From positions 27,176 to 91,175 of the forward strand of contig MNYZ01000018.1 of the NCBI GenBank assembly GCA_001873365.1: a stretch of DNA of 64,000 bases, read 5' to 3'. The DNA is from Oscillatoriales cyanobacterium CG2_30_40_61. GTDB taxonomy: Bacteria; Cyanobacteriota; Cyanobacteriia; Cyanobacteriales; Microcoleaceae. Every line of letters begins with the position of its first letter. Within the stretch, counting starts at the first letter, position 1. Shown in pieces: positions 25,338 to 35,772 of the stretch. Made by a program: the position numbers and the translations under genes. A model generated the notes under the pieces. The model was not told where the DNA came from. It searched no databases and worked only from the letters and a program-made list of their open reading frames with translations.

Positions 25338-28229
25338 TTAAAAGGTTCCTGCTAACGCCTCCACACACCGTTCGCAAATGGTAGGATCTTCTTTTGATTC
25401 CCCAACATGGACGGAATAATTCCAACAGCGATCGCATTTTTCCCCATCGGCTTTCACCACACCAATTCCCAAATCTTCAAACTGTTGATTATAGGGTAAA
25501 CCGTTTAAAGGTTCAGGAGTATCTAATAGTTCCACCTGGGAACAAATGAACAGATAACGCAATTCATCTACCCCATTATTTGCTTTTAATTCGGTGGTTT
25601 TGAGGTTCATTTGTTGCATCTGCTGACGCACATTTTCATCCGCCACATATAACAATACTTTGGCTTCTAAGGAGGCGCCAATCATTTTATCCTGACGGGC
25701 TTTTTCCAAGACAACATTAACATCACTTCTAATCTGTCTTAACTGTTGCCATAAAGTCCCTAATTCTGGCTTTTCCCACTGTTTTTCTAACCTTACCCAA
25801 CCCCCTTCAAATACCGAAGTCTGGGGCGGCGAATAGGGAATATTTTGCCAAATATCCTCGGCGGTATGACATAATACGGGTGCGATCGCTTTTACTAAAT
25901 TTTCTAACGCCACCGCTAACACCGTTTGACAACTACGACGCCGGAACCCATCAACTCCACTAATATATAACCGATCCTTGGCAATATCTAAATAGAAATT
26001 AGATAAATCCACCACGCAGAAATTCTGAATTACCTGGAAGAATCGGAAGAATTGATAACTTTCAAAGGATTCTGTTACTTCAGTAAAAACCTCCGTAATC
26101 CGGTGTAACATATATTGGTCTAATTCCGGTAATTCTTCGTATTTCACCGTATCTTTAACCGGATCAAAATCATGCAAATTCCCCAATAAAAATCGAGCAG
26201 TATTTCTGATTTTACGGTAAACATCCCCCATCTGTTTCAGGATATTTTTACCCAGGGGAACATCCGAAGAATAATCCACAGAGGACACCCACAACCGCAG
26301 AATATCAGCGCCATAGGGGGGTTCCTGCTGTTGGTTTTTCCCCCCTTCAATCACAATTGCAGGATCAACCACATTTCCTATGGATTTACTCATTTTCATC
26401 CCCTTTTCATCAAGGACAAATCCATGGGTTAATACGGTTTTATAGGGAGCGTGACCATAGTTAGCAACACTGGTTAATAAACTCGATTGAAACCAACCCC
26501 GATGCTGATCAGAACCTTCTAAATACATATCCGCCGGATATTTTAATTCCGGTCGTTGATTAGCCACCGCCGCCCAAGAAGACCCGGAATCAAACCACAC
26601 ATCCATGGTATCGGTTCCCTTGCGGTAGGTCTTGCCATTATTATGATATTCTGCGGGTAATAATTCTTCAATTGATAACTCCCACCAAGCATCCGAGCCC
26701 TTTTCGGCAATAATAGTTTGAACGTGATTAATTGTGCTTTCATTTAATAACGGTTCGTTGGTTTCTTCATCATAAAAAACCGGAATTGGAACCCCCCAAC
26801 TCCGTTGTCGAGAAATACACCAATCACTGCGATCTGCTACCATGGAAGTAATCCGATTTTCCCCTTGGGCGGGAATCCATTGCACCTCAGAAATAGCTTT
26901 TAAAGCCGCATCTCGGAACCCTTCAACGGAAGCAAACCATTGTTCTGTAGCCCGAAAAATCGTGGGTTTTTTTGTGCGCCAATCGTAGGGATATTTATGT
27001 TGATAGGGTTCTTCTTTTAACAAAGAATTAACTTCAATTAAAGCCTGAATAATTGCCCCATTTCCCTCACCTAAAACATTCAATCCTTCAAATTTTCCGG
27101 CTTCATCGGTAAAGTTTCCTTGATCATCCACGGGGGATAAAATTGGCAAGCCATATTTTTGACCCACAATATAGTCTTCTTGACCGTGACCGGGGGCGGT
27201 ATGAACTAATCCCGTACCGGATTCCGTGGTAATATAATCTCCTCCAATAACTACCGGACTTTCCCGATCAAATAGGGGATGTTTATAGGTAGAATTTTCT
27301 AAATCCTGCCCTTTAAACGTGGCTTTAATAGTTAAGGAATAACCCAGAGTTGCTGATAATTGTTCGGCCAAATCTTCTGCCACAATTAAATATTTAAAAG
27401 CTACGGGTTTGTCAGTTTCCCCGACTTCTACCACGGCATAATTTAAGGCTGGGTTAACTGCAACCGCTAAATTACCCGGAATTGTCCAAGGAGTTGTTGT
27501 CCAAATGGCTACCCCTAATTCTGATAAAAATGGCGTTAATAATTCCCGCAGGGGTTCAGATACTGTTAACAGTTTAAAGGCTGCAAATAAACTGCGGGAA
27601 ACGTGACCTTCAGGATATTCTAATTCCGCTTCCGCTAAGGCGGTTTTAGAACTCGGACTCCAGTGCACGGGTTTGTGTCCTCGGTAAATATATCCCTCTA
27701 AAAACATCTTCCCAAATACCGCAATTTGGGCGGCTTCATATTCGGGTTTTAAGGTTAAATAGGGGTGTTCCCAGTCGCCCCAAACTCCATAGCGTTGAAA
27801 ACTAATTTTTTGTTGTTCAACGGCTTGTAGGGCGAAATCCCTGGCTTTATGACGCAAAGTTAAGGGGGTTAATTGTTCCCTTTCCCCGGCTTTCATGTTT
27901 TGTAATACTTTTAATTCAATGGGTAAACCGTGACAGTCCCACCCGGGCACATAACGAACTTTACGACCCTGTAAAATTTGATAGCGATTAATAATATCTT
28001 TAAGAATTTTATTGAGAGCATGACCAATATGCAGCGTCCCGTTCGCATAGGGGGGGCCATCATGTAAAATAAATAATTCACCGGGGTTATTTTGTGATAG
28101 GCGTTGATAAATTTCCTGTTCGGCCCAAAATGCTTGGATTTCCGGTTCTCGCTTCACGGCGTTTGCCCGCATATCAAATTTTGTTTGGGGCAAGTTGACG
28201 CTATCTTTATAGGATTTGGCTTCTGTCAC
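25338..28229 (-). CDS. ileS: Isoleucyl-tRNA synthetase
   Basis: 963 residues from GTG 28229 (VTEAKSYKDSVNLPQTKFDM). Class I signature HIGH in NGTLHIGHALNKIL, KMSKS in KGMKMSKSIGNV, and a C-terminal zinc site CDRCWNYSVH with CERCVEAL. It charges tRNA-Ile in the cytoplasm and includes the editing domain region. An in-frame ATG at 28352 would add 41 residues, but that stretch is translated from two palindromic repeats and has no match to the family. The GTG has AGGA about 7 nt upstream. Confidence 0.96.
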   Translation of the reverse strand: MTEAKSYKDSVNLPQTKFDMRANAVKREPEIQAFWAEQEIYQRLSQNNPGELFILHDGPPYANGTLHIGHALNKILKDIINRYQILQGRKVRYVPGWDCHGLPIELKVLQNMKAGEREQLTPLTLRHKARDFALQAVEQQKISFQRYGVWGDWEHPYLTLKPEYEAAQIAVFGKMFLEGYIYRGHKPVHWSPSSKTALAEAELEYPEGHVSRSLFAAFKLLTVSEPLRELLTPFLSELGVAIWTTTPWTIPGNLAVAVNPALNYAVVEVGETDKPVAFKYLIVAEDLAEQLSATLGYSLTIKATFKGQDLENSTYKHPLFDRESPVVIGGDYITTESGTGLVHTAPGHGQEDYIVGQKYGLPILSPVDDQGNFTDEAGKFEGLNVLGEGNGAIIQALIEVNSLLKEEPYQHKYPYDWRTKKPTIFRATEQWFASVEGFRDAALKAISEVQWIPAQGENRITSMVADRSDWCISRQRSWGVPIPVFYDEETNEPLLNESTINHVQTIIAEKGSDAWWELSIEELLPAEYHNNGKTYRKGTDTMDVWFDSGSSWAAVANQRPELKYPADMYLEGSDQHRGWFQSSLLTSVANYGHAPYKTVLTHGFVLDEKGMKMSKSIGNVVDPAIVIEGGKNQQQEPPYGADILRLWVSSVDYSSDVPLGKNILKQMGDVYRKIRNTARFLLGNLHDFDPVKDTVKYEELPELDQYMLHRITEVFTEVTESFESYQFFRFFQVIQNFCVVDLSNFYLDIAKDRLYISGVDGFRRRSCQTVLAVALENLVKAIAPVLCHTAEDIWQNIPYSPPQTSVFEGGWVRLEKQWEKPELGTLWQQLRQIRSDVNVVLEKARQDKMIGASLEAKVLLYVADENVRQQMQQMNLKTTELKANNGVDELRYLFICSQVELLDTPEPLNGLPYNQQFEDLGIGVVKADGEKCDRCWNYSVHVGESKEDPTICERCVEALAGTF

Positions 28230-28281
28230 AACAGTATCCTGAACGATTCTTGTTAATTGATTTGTATTGTATCCTAACATC

Positions 28282-28351
28282 GTAGTGAGGCGTTTACGCC
28301 TCCATTTTTGATCTTCAAGTCGCAACACCGTAGTGAGCCCTTCAGGGCTCA
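28282..28351. repeat. Two GTAGTGAG-type palindromic repeat units upstream of ileS
   Basis: Unit 1, 28282-28303, reads GTAGTGAGG-CGTTTACG-CCTCC; unit 2, 28330-28351, reads GTAGTGAGCC-CTTCAGGGCTCA. Each is a small hairpin after a shared GTAGTGAG head. They lie in the ileS 5' region, immediately after the clpC terminator. Confidence 0.7.
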
Positions 28352-28387
28352 ATTATTGATCTTCAACTAGGAGGGTGAACTTGATCT

Positions 28388-28419
28388 AAAAAACCCGCCC
28401 TACCGGAGTAAGACGGGTT
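28388..28419 (-). terminator. Rho-independent terminator of clpC
   Basis: On the minus strand AACCCGTC pairs with GGGCGGGTT across a short loop and runs into six T. It starts 20 bp after the clpC stop, so it should end that transcript before ileS. Confidence 0.75.
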
Positions 28420-28438
28420 GGATGAGAATTAGAGTTAA

Positions 28439-30916
28439 TTAGGAATGGGTAACGGCGTATTCATTAATAGAATTCAGGGCATGATCTCCGGGTGAAATTG
28501 TAACTTTCCCCTCTTGATCCACATCAATAAATGCCCGATCGCCATCCTTAATTGTTCCAGCTAATAAGGCTTCAGCTAAGGCATCTTCTAACAGATTCAT
28601 TAAGGCTCGACGTAGGGGTCTGGCTCCATAATTCTGATCAAAACCCACATTAACTAAATGATCTTTGAAGCCTTCACTGACAGTTAAGGTAATATCTCTT
28701 TCCATTAACCGGGCGAGCAGATCTCTGAGTAAGATTTCAGCAATTTGTTTAACTTCAGATTTTTGCAATTGCCGGAAGACAATAATTTCATCCAAACGGT
28801 TGAGAAATTCCGGCCGGAAATATTGTTTGAGTTCCTCATGGACTAAGTTTTTAATCCGGTTATATTGCTGATCGGCTTCCGAAGTTGCAGCCCATTCAAA
28901 TCCTAAACCGCCGCCGCCTTTTTCAATTACCTTAGAACCCACGTTCGAGGTCATAATAATTAAGGTATTTTTGAAACTGACCGTGCGACCTTTGGCATCG
29001 GTTAAACGACCATCTTCTAAGATTTGTAATAACAAATTGAAGACATCGGGATGGGCTTTTTCAATTTCATCAAATAGCACCACCGTATAGGGACGACGAC
29101 GGACAGCTTCAGTTAATTGCCCGCCTTCTTCGTAACCAACAAATCCTGGGGGAGAACCGATTAATTTAGACACCGTATGTCGTTCCATATATTCCGACAT
29201 ATCTAGGCGAATCATCGCTTCTTCTGAGCCGAAGAAATAGGTAGCTAGGGCTTTAGTTAATTCGGTTTTTCCGACTCCCGTGGGGCCAGAAAAAATGAAA
29301 CTAGCAATCGGGCGATCGGGATTTTTTAATCCCACCCGGGCGCGACGAATAGCGCGAGAAACGGCCCCTACCGCTTCATTTTGACCAATTAAACGTTCAT
29401 GTAAGATATCTTCGAGTTTCAATAATTTTACCGATTCCGATTCGGTTAATTTATTGACATTAATACCTGTCCATGCGGCTAGAATTTCGGCAATATCGTC
29501 TTCAGTTACGACTAAACCTGTACCCGCTATATTGGTTTTTTCAGTGGGGGTTTCCAGTTTATCTTTAATTTCCAATTCGCGATCGCGCAGTTCACTGGCT
29601 TGATCGAAATCTTGGAGTTTTACCGCCGTTTCTTTTTCGCCAATAACTTTAGTTAATTCCCGTTTTAACTCGCGCAATTCGGGGGGAACTTTGGAATTCA
29701 TGACCCGGACTCGGGAACCCGCTTCATCGATTAAATCGATGGCTTTATCGGGTAAAAAGCGATCACTAATATAGCGATCGGATAGGGTCGCCGCCGCGTA
29801 TAATGCCTGATCGGAAATCGTTAATTGATGGTGTTGTTCATAGGCGCGACGCAACCCGAACAGAATTTCCACGGTTTCTTCCACGGTGGGTTCGCCGACC
29901 ATCACCGGTTGGAACCGCCGTTCCAGGGCCGCATCCCGTTCAATATATTTGCGGTATTCATCCAGGGTAGTCGCCCCTAAACATTGCAACTCACCCCGGG
30001 CGAGGGCGGGTTTGAGCATATTGGAGGCGTCCATAGTCCCTTCGATGGAACCCGCACCCACAATGGTATGAATTTCATCGATAACTAGAATGATATTTCC
30101 GGCGGTACGAATTTCTTCGACAATGGTTTTTAGGCGTTCTTCAAATTCCCCCCGGAAGCGGGTTCCTGAGATCAGGGTTCCCATGTTCAAGCTGATCACT
30201 TGTTTGTTTTCGAGGACATCGGGAACATCGTTATTAACAATGCGTTGGGCCAAGCCTTCCGCAATGGCGGTTTTGCCGACGCCGGGTTCACCCACCAACA
30301 CGGGGTTATTTTTTGTGCGTCGTCCCAGAATTTGAATCACCCGCTCAATTTCCCGTTGACGACCAATCATTGGGTCAAGTTTGCCTTCGGCCGCTAGTTG
30401 GGTGAGGTTAGTACCAAATTCGTCGAGGGTGGCGGTTTTGGTGGACTTGCTGCGACTTCCTCCTCCGGGGGCGACGGTGGCTTCTTCCCCAAGGGAGCGA
30501 ATCACTTCAGTCCGCACTTGAGAACGGTCAACCCCCAGATTTTCTAGGACTTTTGATGCCACTCCTTCGTTATCTTGGAGTAATCCGAGTAGGATATGTT
30601 CGGGGCCGATATAGTTATTCCCCATTTGTCGCGCTTCTTTCATCGCGGTTTCAAAGATGCGTTTGGCCCTAGGGGTAAAGGGAATTTCTACCGGGAGGAA
30701 ACCCGACCCACGGCCAATAATTGCTTCAACTTCTTTTTGGACTTCCCGCAGGCCTAACCCTTGCGCCTTCAAGGTTTTGGCGGCGACACTGGTTCCCTCG
30801 CTCATCAAGCCCACAAGAATTTGTTCTGTTCCTACAAAGTTATGTCCCAGGCGTCGGGCTTCTTCCTGAGCTAACATCACCGCCTTAATTGCCTTATCCG
30901 AGAAGTATTCAAACAT
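28439..30916 (-). CDS. clpC: ClpC, ATPase subunit of the Clp protease
   Basis: 825 residues. Two N-terminal Clp repeats ([21 protein letters not shown] and [20 protein letters not shown]), first AAA domain with [15 protein letters not shown] and [13 protein letters not shown], a middle domain with UVR-type helices, and a second AAA domain with [15 protein letters not shown] and [13 protein letters not shown]. It unfolds substrates for ClpP in the cytoplasm; cyanobacterial ClpC is essential in the species tested. Full length. The promoter should lie in the 30917-31507 region. Confidence 0.97.
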   Translation of the reverse strand: MFEYFSDKAIKAVMLAQEEARRLGHNFVGTEQILVGLMSEGTSVAAKTLKAQGLGLREVQKEVEAIIGRGSGFLPVEIPFTPRAKRIFETAMKEARQMGNNYIGPEHILLGLLQDNEGVASKVLENLGVDRSQVRTEVIRSLGEEATVAPGGGSRSKSTKTATLDEFGTNLTQLAAEGKLDPMIGRQREIERVIQILGRRTKNNPVLVGEPGVGKTAIAEGLAQRIVNNDVPDVLENKQVISLNMGTLISGTRFRGEFEERLKTIVEEIRTAGNIILVIDEIHTIVGAGSIEGTMDASNMLKPALARGELQCLGATTLDEYRKYIERDAALERRFQPVMVGEPTVEETVEILFGLRRAYEQHHQLTISDQALYAAATLSDRYISDRFLPDKAIDLIDEAGSRVRVMNSKVPPELRELKRELTKVIGEKETAVKLQDFDQASELRDRELEIKDKLETPTEKTNIAGTGLVVTEDDIAEILAAWTGINVNKLTESESVKLLKLEDILHERLIGQNEAVGAVSRAIRRARVGLKNPDRPIASFIFSGPTGVGKTELTKALATYFFGSEEAMIRLDMSEYMERHTVSKLIGSPPGFVGYEEGGQLTEAVRRRPYTVVLFDEIEKAHPDVFNLLLQILEDGRLTDAKGRTVSFKNTLIIMTSNVGSKVIEKGGGGLGFEWAATSEADQQYNRIKNLVHEELKQYFRPEFLNRLDEIIVFRQLQKSEVKQIAEILLRDLLARLMERDITLTVSEGFKDHLVNVGFDQNYGARPLRRALMNLLEDALAEALLAGTIKDGDRAFIDVDQEGKVTISPGDHALNSINEYAVTHS

Positions 30917-31507
30917 TTTTTCTGCTCACTCCCTTATGACGTTTATTTTTATGGAGTTGTCATCCCTGGTGGGGAGACGATGATAGGTTTTAATGTCCCG
31001 ATGTAAATTTTTATTGAGATACTACAACCTAATGTAACGTTATTGGGGTAAATGTGTAGTAGGGACACCCGTAATTTTATCGAAGATTTCTGATCAATAC
31101 AGAATTGGGAAGTTTGACTTGGGTATGTCCTTAATTGTGATCCCTTTCGGCGGATAGGTTTGTAAATGTCCTAACGGATAGTTGGGCCAGTTTAGGGGCG
31201 GCGGTGGGGTGGGTGAGGAATTATGCGATCGCTAACCTGATTTTAATTCTTTTAAGTGCTTGGCTTGGAGATTTTTTGGGTTTTAAATATAATTTTATTT
31301 TCTTCTTAAAAAAACTCGTGCTGATTATTAATTTCAAAAAATATCTATATTCCCCTGTAGGGGCGAGGCGCGCCTCGCCCCTACGATGAATTGGATGTCA
31401 AACTATTTAGATTGTTTATTTTGAGTCACTTGCCAATGCTTAATGTTAAAATTTATGCTTAATAAATATTTAAGCAAAATTGACCCTAATAGGTGGAATT
31501 TTAATCA
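30917..31507. other. 591-bp intergenic region upstream of clpC
   Basis: No gene is supported here. The part next to clpC presumably carries its promoter. The far part contains the 28-bp palindrome at 31357-31384. A short open frame on the plus strand (31204-31389) ends inside the palindrome and lacks a ribosome binding site and family features. Confidence 0.5.
31357..31384. repeat. 28-bp perfect palindrome
   Basis: GTAGGGGCGAGGCG is followed directly by its exact complement. The GTAGGGGCG ends tie it to the repeat family at 6280, 56050 and 63087. It lies between clpC and an accessory gene and has no loop, so it may extrude as a cruciform. Confidence 0.8.
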
Positions 31508-31993
31508 TCAAAGTAAAATAGCAGCTTGAATTTGAGGAGTGGTTAGGCGTGTATTTTCCTGTAAATATTGAGCCGCGATCGCCATTCCAATAGAAGCAGC
31601 ACCAGAAAATGCAGATAGGGTGGGTCTACTATCTTCAATCCGAGGAAACACCAGCGCTGCATTATTTCCTAAACTTTCACGACGTTCTGATCCGATTATT
31701 ACCGAATATTGAGGACTTCTGATTTCCGCAACCGTAACATCTTGAAATTGTCTATGCAAAAATTCCCGTTGTGCTAACTGAACTTCTAACCTTTTATCCC
31801 ACCATTCTTGCTGTCTTTTTTGAAAGAAAGAAAATGCCGATTTTGCCAAGCCTCCCATGACTAAACGTAAAACCGGGTTAGCTAATAAGAAAAACAAGAA
31901 AGCATCTGCTCGTTTGGGGTTATGTAACCCTAAATTAACGATAAAAGAAGCACTCCCCAGACCACTATAGTATATGAATTTTCTCCGTTTCAT
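31508..31993 (-). CDS. Unknown protein with twin-arginine-like or basic signal region
   Basis: 161 residues. The N-terminus MKRRKFIYYSGLGSASFIVN resembles a Tat signal (KRRKF then a moderately hydrophobic stretch). A second hydrophobic part (ADAFLFFLLANPVLRLVMGG) follows, then a charged helical section (FFQKRQQEWWDKRLEVQLAQ) and a small-residue end (SAFSGAASIGMAIAAQYL). No domain recognised. It is divergent from the NB-ARC gene and shares a 228-bp control region with it. Confidence 0.65.
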   Translation of the reverse strand: MKRRKFIYYSGLGSASFIVNLGLHNPKRADAFLFFLLANPVLRLVMGGLAKSAFSFFQKRQQEWWDKRLEVQLAQREFLHRQFQDVTVAEIRSPQYSVIIGSERRESLGNNAALVFPRIEDSRPTLSAFSGAASIGMAIAAQYLQENTRLTTPQIQAAILL

Positions 31994-32096
31994 AGAGTTA
32001 ATTATTCTAACAGATCTTCAAAAAAATAAATTGCAGCGCAGACCCCTGAATTTGTATTTGTCCTTTAAAATTGTGATTTTAGAAATCCTGAAATGT

Positions 32097-32109
32097 ACGA
32101 TTTAATCGT
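32097..32109. promoter_or_regulatory. Candidate operator ACGAT-TTA-ATCGT
   Basis: A 13-bp palindrome in the divergent region between the 31508 gene and the NB-ARC gene. Similar half-sites (CGATTAA and AAATCGTAAC) occur near 32160 and 32210. Suggestive only. Confidence 0.3.
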
Positions 32110-32186
32110 GACTTTTGTTGCGAATTATTAGGGTAAAGTTCTAAACTGTTCTAAAATGTTCGATTAAGTGCTATCAGATTTTAGGT

Positions 32187-32192
32187 TATAAT
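32187..32192 (+). promoter_or_regulatory. Possible -10 box TATAAT of the NB-ARC gene
   Basis: TATAAT lies 30 bp upstream of ATG 32222. No good -35 hexamer is seen 17 bp before it, so it may be activator dependent or a chance match. Confidence 0.35.
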
Positions 32193-32221
32193 GGCTAGAT
32201 TCCTGACTAAATCGTAACTCT

Positions 32222-33571
32222 ATGACTGTTACAGAGGCTTTACAATTAGCAAATGAGTTAGTCTTTGCTCAAACCGGAAAACATTTAGATGATCTGCAAG
32301 AGGAAGTAATTAAGGGGTTGTGGCAAGGTCAAACTTATAAGACAATTGCAGAGGAATCTAATCGGAGTGAGAGTCGGGTTAAAGATATTGGTCATAAATT
32401 ATTACATATTTTATCAGAACAGCTAGGGGAAGATGTTAAAAAATCTAATTTTTGCTCTACTATAGAAAGATTAAAGGTGATATCTTCACCCTCATCACAA
32501 GTTGGTATTAATCATAATTTTAATTTTTGTTCAAAGAGTTTTCATAATAATACGAAAGAACTTCTATTAGACAAACTTTCTAATACTTCCAGAGTATTTC
32601 ACGATTTAACAATAGCTCCTAAAATAAACTATTTTTACGATCGCACCACCGAACTTAACACCCTATCCCACTGGTTAATTGATCAGAATACTCGTCTAAT
32701 CTCAGTTTTAGGATTAAGTGGTATTGGGAAAACCACCCTAGTTAAACAATTTGTTGACCTGAACTTACAATACTTTGATATTATTATCTGGAAAAATATC
32801 AAACTCTCCCCATCTTTAGATAGTATTATGGCTGAAATTTTAACCAGTATTAATCCTGATTCTATTTTATCTGACCATAAATTAACTCAAACTTTAAATC
32901 TTTTTCGTGATCAAAAATGTTTAATCATCCTAGATGATGTGCAGGAATTATTTATTAAAGAAAAATCAGCCGGACAATATAAAAATGAGTATCGAGATTA
33001 TCAACCCTTTTTCACAATGATAACCGAAACTGAACACAAAAGCAGTTTAATTTTAATCAGTCAGGAAAAATGCCAAGAAATGATCTCCTTGGATGAAGAA
33101 TTATATCCCATTCAGTGTTTGGAATTACAAGGTTTAGATAGTATTGAAATTCTGAAAAACTATGGTTTACAAGATCAGGAGAGTTGGTCAACACTGATTG
33201 AATTGTATGAAGGAAATCCGGTTTATTTAAAAGATATTGCAGGTTTAATTAAAAAAATATTTAGCGGTAAATTATCTCAATTTTTACATGAAAATAGCTT
33301 AATCATAACAGAAGGTATAAAATCCCGTTTAAATCAAATATTTGAGCGATTATCCCGAATTGAACAACAGATTATTATAAAATTAAGTCAGGATAATCAC
33401 CCGGTATCCAGAGAAGATTTAAGAGAAAGTTTATCGTTATCGTCAATGGATTTAATTAATGGTTTAGAATCTTTGACGAGACGCTATTTAATAAAAATAA
33501 TAGAATCTGATCAGGTTTTATTTGGTTTATCTCCTGTGGTGCGAGAATATATTAAAAGTTGCTGTGATTAA
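32222..33571 (+). CDS. NB-ARC STAND ATPase with vMAP-type N-terminal helix-turn-helix domain
   Basis: 449 residues. The N-terminal domain (1-80), with ELVFAQTGKHLDDLQEEVIK, GQTYKTIAE and LGEDVKKSNF, is the short domain found in cyanobacterial vWA-MoxR-associated and NB-ARC proteins. A linker of about 50 residues leads to the ATPase: FYDRTTEL, P-loop GLSGIGKT (164-171), Walker B CLIILDDVQELF, and RNBS-like LILISQE. The C-terminus is a winged helix (HPVSREDLRESLSLSSMDLI). No WD40 or TPR sensor follows, so the protein is shorter than most relatives. Probably a signalling or defence switch. A paralogue is at 56284-57663. Confidence 0.85.
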   Translation: MTVTEALQLANELVFAQTGKHLDDLQEEVIKGLWQGQTYKTIAEESNRSESRVKDIGHKLLHILSEQLGEDVKKSNFCSTIERLKVISSPSSQVGINHNFNFCSKSFHNNTKELLLDKLSNTSRVFHDLTIAPKINYFYDRTTELNTLSHWLIDQNTRLISVLGLSGIGKTTLVKQFVDLNLQYFDIIIWKNIKLSPSLDSIMAEILTSINPDSILSDHKLTQTLNLFRDQKCLIILDDVQELFIKEKSAGQYKNEYRDYQPFFTMITETEHKSSLILISQEKCQEMISLDEELYPIQCLELQGLDSIEILKNYGLQDQESWSTLIELYEGNPVYLKDIAGLIKKIFSGKLSQFLHENSLIITEGIKSRLNQIFERLSRIEQQIIIKLSQDNHPVSREDLRESLSLSSMDLINGLESLTRRYLIKIIESDQVLFGLSPVVREYIKSCCD

Positions 33572-33708
33572 CAAAATTAATTGATTCGTTATCAAAATGA
33601 TTGGTTAAATTGGGGATGCGATCGCTTCATTTAAGATAATTCTAAAAAATTAGCGAATCTATGATAAAATAAAATCAGACCTAGTTTACTTATCTATTTT
33701 CTACATTT

Positions 33709-33912
33709 ATGGAAATGGAAACCTTAAAACAACTCATGAAAGAAAGCATTCGAGAAGTTCTTAGAGAAGAACGTCTCTCGTTAATGCAAGTTTTAATCCC
33801 TGATGTCAGTGATCAAGAGATGAAAGAAATTATTAAAAAATTTGATTCCCCAGACAAATATGATGAGGCTGATTTTGTAGATATGACGACATGGATGAAC
33901 AATGAAAGTTAA
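33709..33912 (+). CDS. Antitoxin partner of the RelE-like toxin
   Basis: 67 residues, acidic, with an amphipathic helical start (METLKQLMKESIREVLREER) and an Asp/Glu-rich end (DKYDEADFVDMTTWMNNES). Size, charge and position directly before a RelE-type toxin, with 11 bp overlap, indicate the antitoxin of a type II module. It would bind and neutralise the toxin and repress the operon. Start may be Met1 or Met3. Confidence 0.75.
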   Translation: MEMETLKQLMKESIREVLREERLSLMQVLIPDVSDQEMKEIIKKFDSPDKYDEADFVDMTTWMNNES

Positions 33913-34180
33913 ATTTAGTAAAAATGCTGTTAAATTTTTAAATAGTTTATCTGAAAAAGAACAAGAAAAAATTAGGCAAAAATTAAAAGAGCTAGTTTCT
34001 GCTATTGAAATTAGTGGGCTTATTCCTTTTCGAGAGTTAGATATTAAAAAATTAAAAGGGGATTGGAAAGGATTTTTAAGATTGAGGATCGGTAAAATTA
34101 GACTGATCTTCAACATCAATATTGAGGATGATGAGTTAATGGTTTATGAGATCGATTATAGAGGAGGTGTTTATAAGTAG
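33902..34180 (+). CDS. RelE/StbE-type toxin
   Basis: 92 residues. RelE/ParE fold signatures: MKVKFSKNAVKFLNSLSEKE at the start, then IPFRELDIKKLKGDWKGFLR, LRIGKIRLIFNI and EIDYRGGVYK at the end. RelE-type members cleave mRNA on the ribosome; whether this one does so, or acts like ParE, is not clear. It overlaps the antitoxin gene by 11 bp. Confidence 0.85.
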   Translation: MKVKFSKNAVKFLNSLSEKEQEKIRQKLKELVSAIEISGLIPFRELDIKKLKGDWKGFLRLRIGKIRLIFNINIEDDELMVYEIDYRGGVYK

Positions 34181-34261
34181 GTTGAGGGATGCGATCGCAT
34201 CTCAACAAAAATAATATAAAAGTATATTTTAAAGATGCGATCGCTCTTATTATCTTATTAA

Positions 34262-34296
34262 AACCCGGTTTCTCAACTAATCAGAAACCAGGTTTC
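34262..34296. terminator. Hairpin AAACCCGGTTTCT / AGAAACCAGGTTT, likely bidirectional terminator
   Basis: Arms 34262-34274 and 34284-34296 pair with one mismatch around a 9-nt loop. It lies between the RelE toxin gene and the convergent aroA gene. The sequence belongs to the same family as 54331-54363. Confidence 0.65.
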
Positions 34297-34315
34297 TTGA
34301 GTTTTTGCGACAATT

Positions 34316-35665
34316 TTAAACCGTACAAATTTCCGTTAAGGTAGCCACGAAATTTGGGTAGGAAATTCCGGCAGCTTCGGCGCGGTGAATAGTGGTTTTT
34401 CCTTGACAATTTAAAGCGGCGATCGCTAAACTCATAGCAATACGATGATCGGTATCGCTATCAACTTCTGTCCCGGTTAAAGGGAAACCCCCGGTAATTT
34501 CTAAACCGTCGGGACGTTCACTAATTTTAGCTCCCAATTGGCTCATTTGAGTCGCCATCACGGTAATCCGATCGCTTTCTTTCACCCTTAATTCTTCCGC
34601 ATCTCTAATAATAGTTGTTCCCTCAGCAAAAGCCGCCGCCACCGCTAAAATCGGAATTTCATCAATTAATCTAGGAATAATACACCCCCCAATTTCACAG
34701 GCTTTTAATTGACTATATTTAACCCGAATATCCGCCACAGGTTCCCCCGCCACAGTCCGTTCATTCTCTAATTGCAGATTTGCTCCCATTTTTTCCAAGG
34801 CTTCTAAAATCCCCGTGCGAGTTGGGTTGACCCCCACATTTTCTACGACTAATTCTGACCCGGGAACAATGGCCGCCGCCACTAACCAAAAAGCCGCCGA
34901 ACTAATATCCCCCGGAACCACAACCTGCTGACCATACAGTTCTGCTGGCCCCTTAACCGTTACACTATAGGTATCCGGTTCAACGGTTAAATTAGCCCCA
35001 AATGCCCTTAACATTCGTTCACTATGATCCCGGGACAGGGCGGGTTCGGTGACGGTGGTTTCTCCTTCGGTCATTAAGGCGGCCAACAGAATACAGGATT
35101 TCACCTGGGCTGAAGCAATGGGGGAAATATAATGAATCGGGCGCAGGGCTTGACCCTGAACCGCTAGGGGCGCGTAAGACCCCCCTTGACGACCCCAAAT
35201 AGTTGCCCCCATCTGTTGTAAAGGTTTGGTGACTCGGGACATGGGACGACGGACGAGGGAACTATCCCCGGTAACACTAAAAAATCGTCCGGGGTGGGAG
35301 GCGAGTATTCCTAACATTAATCGTAGGGTTGTACCGGAATTTCCGGCGTCTAAAACCTCTAGGGGTTCTTGAAGATTACCTAGTCCAATGCCTTTGACTT
35401 CTATCCGTTCGGAATTTAACTCGGAAATTTCCGCCCCCATCTGAGAAAAACATTGGGCGGTGCTGCGGGGGTCGGCTCCTAACAGCAAGCCCTCAATGGT
35501 GGTGACACCCTTGGCTAAAGCTCCTAACATTAAGGCGCGATGGGAAATTGACTTATCCCCAGGAATGCGGATGCGACCTTGTAAGGATAATCCCGATTTG
35601 GGGGGGTGTATTGTTAATATTTGCTCAGTTTCTCTATTTTCTGTTGTTACGATAGTCTCTTGCAT
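34316..35665 (-). CDS. aroA: 3-phosphoshikimate 1-carboxyvinyltransferase (EPSP synthase)
   Basis: 449 residues. [18 protein letters not shown] and [13 protein letters not shown] near the N-terminus, [11 protein letters not shown] near the end. The class II markers are present: RDHSE, GDKS, SAQVK and NPTR. Class II enzymes are known for lower sensitivity to glyphosate, so tolerance is plausible but not shown. It makes EPSP from shikimate-3-phosphate and PEP in aromatic amino acid synthesis. Single gene unit. Confidence 0.96.
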   Translation of the reverse strand: MQETIVTTENRETEQILTIHPPKSGLSLQGRIRIPGDKSISHRALMLGALAKGVTTIEGLLLGADPRSTAQCFSQMGAEISELNSERIEVKGIGLGNLQEPLEVLDAGNSGTTLRLMLGILASHPGRFFSVTGDSSLVRRPMSRVTKPLQQMGATIWGRQGGSYAPLAVQGQALRPIHYISPIASAQVKSCILLAALMTEGETTVTEPALSRDHSERMLRAFGANLTVEPDTYSVTVKGPAELYGQQVVVPGDISSAAFWLVAAAIVPGSELVVENVGVNPTRTGILEALEKMGANLQLENERTVAGEPVADIRVKYSQLKACEIGGCIIPRLIDEIPILAVAAAFAEGTTIIRDAEELRVKESDRITVMATQMSQLGAKISERPDGLEITGGFPLTGTEVDSDTDHRIAMSLAIAALNCQGKTTIHRAEAAGISYPNFVATLTEICTV

Positions 35666-35772
35666 TTTATGATCTTAGATTAGGTCACTGATTTCTAAAA
35701 GTGATCCTACCGCTTTCTCGACTCTAAGCAAATTAGAAACGTTGAGAATTTTACCTAATATTGAGATGAATT

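Noticed and set aside
28230..28352. N-terminal 41-codon extension of ileS
   Set aside because: The codons are derived from two palindromic repeats and do not resemble IleRS; GTG 28229 gives the family N-terminus with a ribosome binding site.
28665..30869. Several open frames on the plus strand opposite clpC
   Set aside because: They lie antisense to a highly conserved gene, lack ribosome binding sites and show no domain; their openness reflects codon bias of clpC.
31204..31389. 61-codon open frame upstream of clpC
   Set aside because: It ends in the 28-bp palindrome, has no ribosome binding site and no family features.
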